Source: Gammaproteobacteria bacterium
GTDB taxonomy: Bacteria > Pseudomonadota > Gammaproteobacteria > Pseudomonadales > Halieaceae
Length of the DNA: 42,927 nucleotides
Reading direction: 5' to 3'
Assembly (NCBI GenBank): GCA_027295405.1
Contig: JAPUKZ010000172.1
Coordinates: 1 to 42,927 of the forward strand
Shown: piece by piece, positions 38,109 through 42,927 of the stretch
Numbering within the stretch: position 1 is the stretch's first letter
Layout of the letters: every line of letters begins with the position of its first letter
Program-made: the position numbers and the translations under genes
The notes under the pieces: model-generated
The model's input: the letters and a program-made list of their open reading frames with translations, nothing else
Databases searched by the model: none
Told to the model about the DNA's origin: nothing

Positions 38109-40208
38109 ATGAAAACCCCTTTTGGCATCAGCCTGACCCTGTCCTTTCTCATGGCCGGTTACACCTGGTCCACTGAGCAACTGCCGGAAATCCTGGTAAC
38201 CGCGCAACTGCGCGACACCAAGCTGCTGCAGGATTCAAACAGCACCAGCGTTGTGACTGCGGAAATCATCCAACGGCGGGCGGCACAGCACCTCGAGGAC
38301 GTCTTGAATATCGCTCCCAATGTCAACTACGCAGGGGGCAGTTCCCGCGCCCGTTTTTACCAGATACGCGGCATTGGTGATCGCAGCCAGTTTCAGGAAC
38401 CCCTCAACCCCTCGGTCGGTCTGCTGCTGGATGGCGTTGATTTCAGCGGCATGGGCACCATCGGCACCCTGTTCGATGTGGAACAGGTGGAAATCTTGCG
38501 CGGCCCCCAGGGCACTTTACACGGAGCCAATGCCCTGGCCGGATTGATCAACATCCGCATCAATGCACCGACGCAGGAGTACTACCACCGTCTTGAGGCC
38601 ACGCTGGCTGATTATGAAACCTACAGCCTGGGCGCGGTAAGCAGCGGTCCACTAACAGACTCGCTGCTGTACCGGGTCGCGGCGCAGCAATACCGCAGCA
38701 ACGGTTTTACCGACAACGATTTCCTCGGCACAGACGACACCCAGGACCGGGATGAGTTGACTCTGCGGGGGAAAATGCGCTGGTTGGCATCAGAGCTGCA
38801 CACCCTGGACCTGGGGTTTACTTACATCGACATGGAGAACGGTTACGACGCCTTTTCCCTGGATAATGTGCGCGACACCCTCTCGGACCAGCCCGGACAT
38901 GACGAGCAGGAGTCGATCGCGCTGTCCCTGCGGCTGGACTCAAACTTCAAAAGCTTCGCTACCGAGCTGGCGCTGACCTATGCTGAGAATGAAACCGACT
39001 ACGGCTACGATGAGGACTGGACCTACGTGGGCTTTCACCCTTTCGGGTACAGCTCCTTTGATCGCTACCAACGCCAACGCGACAGTGGTAGCGCTCAACT
39101 GCGACTCCTCTCCAATGACCGCTCGCGCCTGTTCGCTGACAGCACGGATTGGGTGGTCGGCGCCTACTATCTGAACAACAAAGAGGATCTGCAACGCCAG
39201 TACACCTATCTGGAACAGGATTTTCTCAGTAGCTACGACACCAAAACCCTGGCCTTGTTTGGGCAACTGGATGTTGCCCTGGGTGAGTCGCTGACTCTTA
39301 TCGGCGGGCTGCGCTGGGAGAGCCGCGAGACCGACTACAGTGACAACAACGGCGTGGAATTAGCGCCAGACAAGGACTTGTGGGGCGGAAAACTGGCCCT
39401 GGAGTACGCAGCCGGATCAGACACCATGCTCTATGCCAGCGTTTCCCGCGGTTACCGTGCCAACGGAGTCAACGCAGAAATTCTGGCCAGCATAAAAGCC
39501 AGCGATGACCCGGATAGCATCGAACAATTACAGAGTGTGCGGGAATACGACGAGGAAACCCTGCTCAACTACGAACTGGGATTGAAGACCCGCTTGCTGG
39601 ACAACCGCCTGCACGCTCGCCTGGCACTGTTTTACATGGACCGGGAAGACCAGCAGGTGAAAGGGGCTTTCCTGATCGACCAGGATGACGGCGGCACCAC
39701 GTTTATCGACTACACCGACAACGCAGCCCAGGGCAACAACTATGGGCTGGAACTGGAAACGGACTGGCTGGCCACCGCCGCATTGCGTTTCTGGTTCAAC
39801 CTGGGCTTGCTGGAAACCGAGTATGAAGACTACATCAACGCCGACGGCACCGATCTCTCCGGTCGCGACCAGGCCCATGCACCGCGCTATCAGTACGCGC
39901 TGGGTGGTCGCTATAGCTTCAATAACGGTGTGTATCTGCAGCTGGATGTCGAGGGCAAGGATGAATTCTTTTTTTCTGACCGGCACGCCGCGCACTCAGA
40001 TGCCTACGATCTCCTCAACGCCCGCCTGGGCTTCAGCGCGGGTCGCTGGGAACTGGCGCTGTGGGGTCGCAACCTCGGCGACGAAGACTACTATATCAGA
40101 GGTTTCGGCAGCTTCGGCAACGACCCGCGCAAAGGCTATGTCACCGAGCCCTACTACCAGTTCGGCGAGCCGCGTCGGGTGGGTGTCAGCGCCAGTTACA
40201 CCTTCTGA
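38109..40208 (+). CDS. TonB-dependent outer membrane receptor, probable thiamine uptake
   Basis: Signal peptide, plug domain (LPEILVTAQLRDTKLLQDSNSTSVVTAEIIQRR...), C-terminal beta-strand ending GVSASYTF; preceded by a TPP riboswitch. Confidence 0.93.
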   Translation: MKTPFGISLTLSFLMAGYTWSTEQLPEILVTAQLRDTKLLQDSNSTSVVTAEIIQRRAAQHLEDVLNIAPNVNYAGGSSRARFYQIRGIGDRSQFQEPLNPSVGLLLDGVDFSGMGTIGTLFDVEQVEILRGPQGTLHGANALAGLINIRINAPTQEYYHRLEATLADYETYSLGAVSSGPLTDSLLYRVAAQQYRSNGFTDNDFLGTDDTQDRDELTLRGKMRWLASELHTLDLGFTYIDMENGYDAFSLDNVRDTLSDQPGHDEQESIALSLRLDSNFKSFATELALTYAENETDYGYDEDWTYVGFHPFGYSSFDRYQRQRDSGSAQLRLLSNDRSRLFADSTDWVVGAYYLNNKEDLQRQYTYLEQDFLSSYDTKTLALFGQLDVALGESLTLIGGLRWESRETDYSDNNGVELAPDKDLWGGKLALEYAAGSDTMLYASVSRGYRANGVNAEILASIKASDDPDSIEQLQSVREYDEETLLNYELGLKTRLLDNRLHARLALFYMDREDQQVKGAFLIDQDDGGTTFIDYTDNAAQGNNYGLELETDWLATAALRFWFNLGLLETEYEDYINADGTDLSGRDQAHAPRYQYALGGRYSFNNGVYLQLDVEGKDEFFFSDRHAAHSDAYDLLNARLGFSAGRWELALWGRNLGDEDYYIRGFGSFGNDPRKGYVTEPYYQFGEPRRVGVSASYTF

Positions 40209-40816
40209 TGGAAACCCTGCAGCAGCACCTGCACCAGGCGCTGGCCAGCTTCTCCTGGTGGGAGGCGGCGGCGGTGCTGCTGGGGGTCGCCTATCTGCTG
40301 CTGGCAGTACGCGAGAACATCTGGTGCTGGACTGCCGCGTTCCTCAGTACCTCTATCTTCGTGTTCCTGTTCTGGGATGTAAGCCTGCTGATGGAATCGG
40401 GCCTGCAGGTGTATTACCTGATCATGGCGGTGTATGGCTGGCGGCAATGGCAACAAGGCTCCGGGGAGAAGGGCGAGTTACAGATACAGCGTTGGTCCTG
40501 GCGGCAGCACCTGCTCGCAGCTGGCCTGGTACTGCTGCTGGCGAGCGCGAGCGGCCTGTTGCTGCGGCAGAACACCGGCGCAGTGATGCCGTTTCTCGAT
40601 TCCTTCACCAGTTGGGGGGCGGTGCTGAGCACCTGGATGGTTGCTCGCAAAATCCTGGAAAATTGGCTGTACTGGCTGCTCATCGACAGCCTTTCGATTT
40701 ACTTATACCTTGACCGCAGCCTGTACCTGACCGCATTGTTGTTTCTGTTTTACCTCATCATCGCATTTTTCGGCTACCGACAATGGTTGCGGCATTACCA
40801 AAAGCAGCACAGCTGA
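40208..40816 (+). CDS. pnuT: PnuC-family transporter, probable thiamine transporter (PnuT-type)
   Basis: WWEAAAVLLGVAYLLLAVRENIWCWTAAFLSTSIFVFLFWDVSLLMESGLQVYYLIMAVYGWRQW; TGATG overlap with the TonB receptor. Confidence 0.88.
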   Translation: METLQQHLHQALASFSWWEAAAVLLGVAYLLLAVRENIWCWTAAFLSTSIFVFLFWDVSLLMESGLQVYYLIMAVYGWRQWQQGSGEKGELQIQRWSWRQHLLAAGLVLLLASASGLLLRQNTGAVMPFLDSFTSWGAVLSTWMVARKILENWLYWLLIDSLSIYLYLDRSLYLTALLFLFYLIIAFFGYRQWLRHYQKQHS

Positions 40817-41580
40817 AAGTCCAGCAGGCCCTGGCCCAATGGCAGCACTGGCTGTGCCCGCTACCCCTGACGGTTGAACCGGTGGTGAAACGCACATTGG
40901 CGGGCGGCCTCAGCAATATCAGCGTGTTGGTGGCCAGTGAAGAACGCGAGTTCGTACTGCGCCTGGATGGACAAAGTCCGCAGCGACTGGGCCTGAGCCG
41001 GGCCGCTGAGTGGCGCGCTCACCAGAATGCCGCCGCCAGGGAACTGGCTCCGCAGCCGGTATATTTCAATCCAGAACTCGGTGTCCTGATCAGCGCATAC
41101 TGCCCGCAGAACGAGCTTCTGCTACGGGACGGCGAAGAACTGGATGCGCTCGCCGAGCTGCTGCGCAGCATTCACAGCCTGCCGCCGGTCAAGTTCCGAC
41201 TCCAGCCCCTGGCTAGAGCGGCTCACTACCAAGGCTTGCTGGGTGAATCCATGCTTCCCGAGGAATTTGTCAAAGCCTGTGCCAGACTGCAGACATCAGC
41301 AAGCGCCTGCCTGTGTCACAACGACCTGCTGCGCGAAAACCGGCTGCAGCAGAACGGCCACCTCATGGCAATCGACTGGGAATACACTGCCATGGGGGAC
41401 CCCTGGTTCGATCTGGCGGTGATCTGTGAGGGCGACCAGTTGAGTGATGTCGAGTGCCAGCAGCTGAGTCAAGCCTACTTGCAGGCACCCCCGGGCCCTG
41501 AACAACAACAACGCCTGCAGGATAACCGCGTGGCCTACCGCTTCCTGACGCAACTATGGCAGCGCCTTACAGGACTCTAG
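40783..41580 (+). CDS. APH/choline-kinase-fold phosphotransferase, probable thiamine kinase
   Basis: CLCHNDLLRENRLQ...LMAIDWEYTAMGDPWFDLAVICEG; overlaps the pnuT-like gene within the riboswitch operon. Confidence 0.8.
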   Translation: MVAALPKAAQLKVQQALAQWQHWLCPLPLTVEPVVKRTLAGGLSNISVLVASEEREFVLRLDGQSPQRLGLSRAAEWRAHQNAAARELAPQPVYFNPELGVLISAYCPQNELLLRDGEELDALAELLRSIHSLPPVKFRLQPLARAAHYQGLLGESMLPEEFVKACARLQTSASACLCHNDLLRENRLQQNGHLMAIDWEYTAMGDPWFDLAVICEGDQLSDVECQQLSQAYLQAPPGPEQQQRLQDNRVAYRFLTQLWQRLTGL

Positions 41581-42754
41581 CCAGCGCCTCGGCAAAGTAG
41601 TCAACGTTGTGCTGATTGATGCCGGCGACATTGATCCGTGATGAACCCAGCATGTAAACGCTGTGCTTCTGGCGCAGTTCTTCCACTTGTCCGGGAGAGA
41701 TACCGAGAAAGGAGAACATCCCCCTCTGTTGCTGTATGAATCCAAAATCCCGCCCGCTGGCTGCTGACAGCCTGTCCACCAGCAGGGTACGCAGATCATT
41801 GATGCGATTACACATTTGCAGCAACTCTTCACGCCACAGCTGACCCAGCGCGGCATCCGTCAGCACCCTGCCTGCAAGCAGCGCCCCGTGTGCCGGTGGC
41901 ATGGAATAAATGCGCCGCGCGGCCACCGTAGCCTGGCTCTGGATTGCCTCTGCGCGTTCGCCGTCAGCGGCGATGAATACCACAGCACCGGTGCGTTCCC
42001 GGTACAGGCCCAGATTTTTGGAGCAGGATGCGGCGACAATCACTTCCGGCACTGAGTGGACCAGCTGGCGCACGCCAAATGCGTCCTCTTCCAGACCATC
42101 GCCCAGGCCCTGGTAGGCAAAGTCGACGAAGGGGGTGAAACCATTGCGCTGTGCCAATTCGGCCACGGCCAGCCACTGCTGTTGGCTCAGGTCGGCACCG
42201 CAGGGGTTGTGACAACAGCCGTGCAACAGCACCACATCACCTGCCTGCACCTGCGCCAGGTCCGCCATCATGCCATCGAAGTCCACCGCGTGGCTCGCCG
42301 CTCCATAATAGCGATAGCTTTTGATTTCCAATCCGACACTGCCCAGCAAGGGGATATGGTTGGTCCAGGTCGGGTCACTCAGCCACACCCGCGCCGCCGG
42401 ATTGGCGGCCTTGATCAATTCGGCCCCCAGGCGCAGGGCCCCACAGCCACCGGGCGTCTGGATGCAGGCAACTCGCGAATCTACCAGGGCCGGGTTGGCA
42501 GCCCCCAACAACAGGTCCTGCATGCCACGGTTGAAATCCGCATCACCCACCGGCGGCATGTACACCTTGCTGACCTCTTCCTCGGTGATCATCTGCTGCG
42601 CCCGCTGGACCGCCTCAAACACCGGGGTCAGGCCGCTCTCATCCATATACACGCCGATAGTGACATCGACCTTGTCCGGATTGGGGTCCAGCTTGCAGGC
42701 GGCAGAAAGTCCCAGTATGGGATCGTCGGGCAGGCGTTCAATACTCTCAAACAT
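41567..42754 (-). CDS. Aromatic amino acid / aspartate aminotransferase (class I)
   Basis: MFESIERLPDDPILGLSAACKLDPNPDKVDVTIGVYMDESG, PLP site ASCSKNLGLYRERTGAV. Confidence 0.93.
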   Translation of the reverse strand: MFESIERLPDDPILGLSAACKLDPNPDKVDVTIGVYMDESGLTPVFEAVQRAQQMITEEEVSKVYMPPVGDADFNRGMQDLLLGAANPALVDSRVACIQTPGGCGALRLGAELIKAANPAARVWLSDPTWTNHIPLLGSVGLEIKSYRYYGAASHAVDFDGMMADLAQVQAGDVVLLHGCCHNPCGADLSQQQWLAVAELAQRNGFTPFVDFAYQGLGDGLEEDAFGVRQLVHSVPEVIVAASCSKNLGLYRERTGAVVFIAADGERAEAIQSQATVAARRIYSMPPAHGALLAGRVLTDAALGQLWREELLQMCNRINDLRTLLVDRLSAASGRDFGFIQQQRGMFSFLGISPGQVEELRQKHSVYMLGSSRINVAGINQHNVDYFAEALARVL

Positions 42755-42915
42755 GTTCTTGGTCCAGGTTGTGGAAATGCAGGGTGTCAGCGCCAGTGTA
42801 GCCAATTCCGGCCGTAAGGTGCTTTCTTTCTTGTTCCGATTTCGGGGTAATATTAAATATTATTTCGAATTCTTTTTATTTTGTTAATTTTCTTCCTAAT
42901 TTGGAGGTATTTTCT

Positions 42916-42927
42916 ATGGATCAAACA
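42916..42927 (+). CDS. Possible start of a divergent gene cut by the window edge
   Basis: GGAGG 9-10 nt upstream of ATG GAT CAA ACA in an AT-rich divergent promoter region. Confidence 0.4.

Noticed and set aside
1-42927. tRNA, rRNA, CRISPR or prophage elements
   Set aside because: No convincing signatures seen by eye; a tRNAscan or Infernal run would be needed to exclude small RNAs.

Overview
A 42.9 kb GC-rich bacterial window, probably from a marine gammaproteobacterium (inferred from gene content only). It carries several catabolic or secondary-metabolism blocks plus a thiamine-uptake locus.

(1) 0.3-6.1 kb: divergent block with an acetoacetate-decarboxylase-like protein, a Rieske oxygenase and an amidohydrolase on the minus strand, and TetR, P450 and SDR on the plus strand. 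A palindromic operator candidate lies between them.
(2) 6.2-15.3 kb: sulfotransferase-like protein, histone-H1-like Lys/Ala-rich protein, HSL-type esterase, acyl-CoA synthetase, membrane-anchored AraC regulator, a large exported protein of unknown function, and an LLM-family oxidoreductase.
(3) 16.5-18.6 kb: PQQ-dependent dehydrogenase with a cytochrome c domain inserted inside the propeller.
(4) 16-20, 22.2 and 33-35 kb: an unusual concentration of internally deleted, truncated or frameshifted genes. These are a P450, two or three SDRs, a sulfotransferase, an IS30 transposase, an OYE-type FAD oxidoreductase and a D-aminoacylase-like amidohydrolase.
(5) 22.5-23.7 kb: complete HMG-CoA reductase next to the IS30 remnant.
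(6) 27.2-31.3 kb: tightly coupled DUF1214-like / sulfotransferase / cysC / sat cassette, i.e. PAPS synthesis physically linked to a sulfotransferase.
(7) 37.9-41.6 kb: TPP riboswitch, TonB-dependent receptor, PnuC/PnuT-like transporter and thiamine-kinase-like phosphotransferase, divergent from a GAF-GGDEF protein with a degenerate active site.

The best candidates for something underdescribed are the PAPS-sulfotransferase-DUF1214 cassette and the cluster of deletion derivatives. All family calls come from reading motifs in translations; no database search was run.
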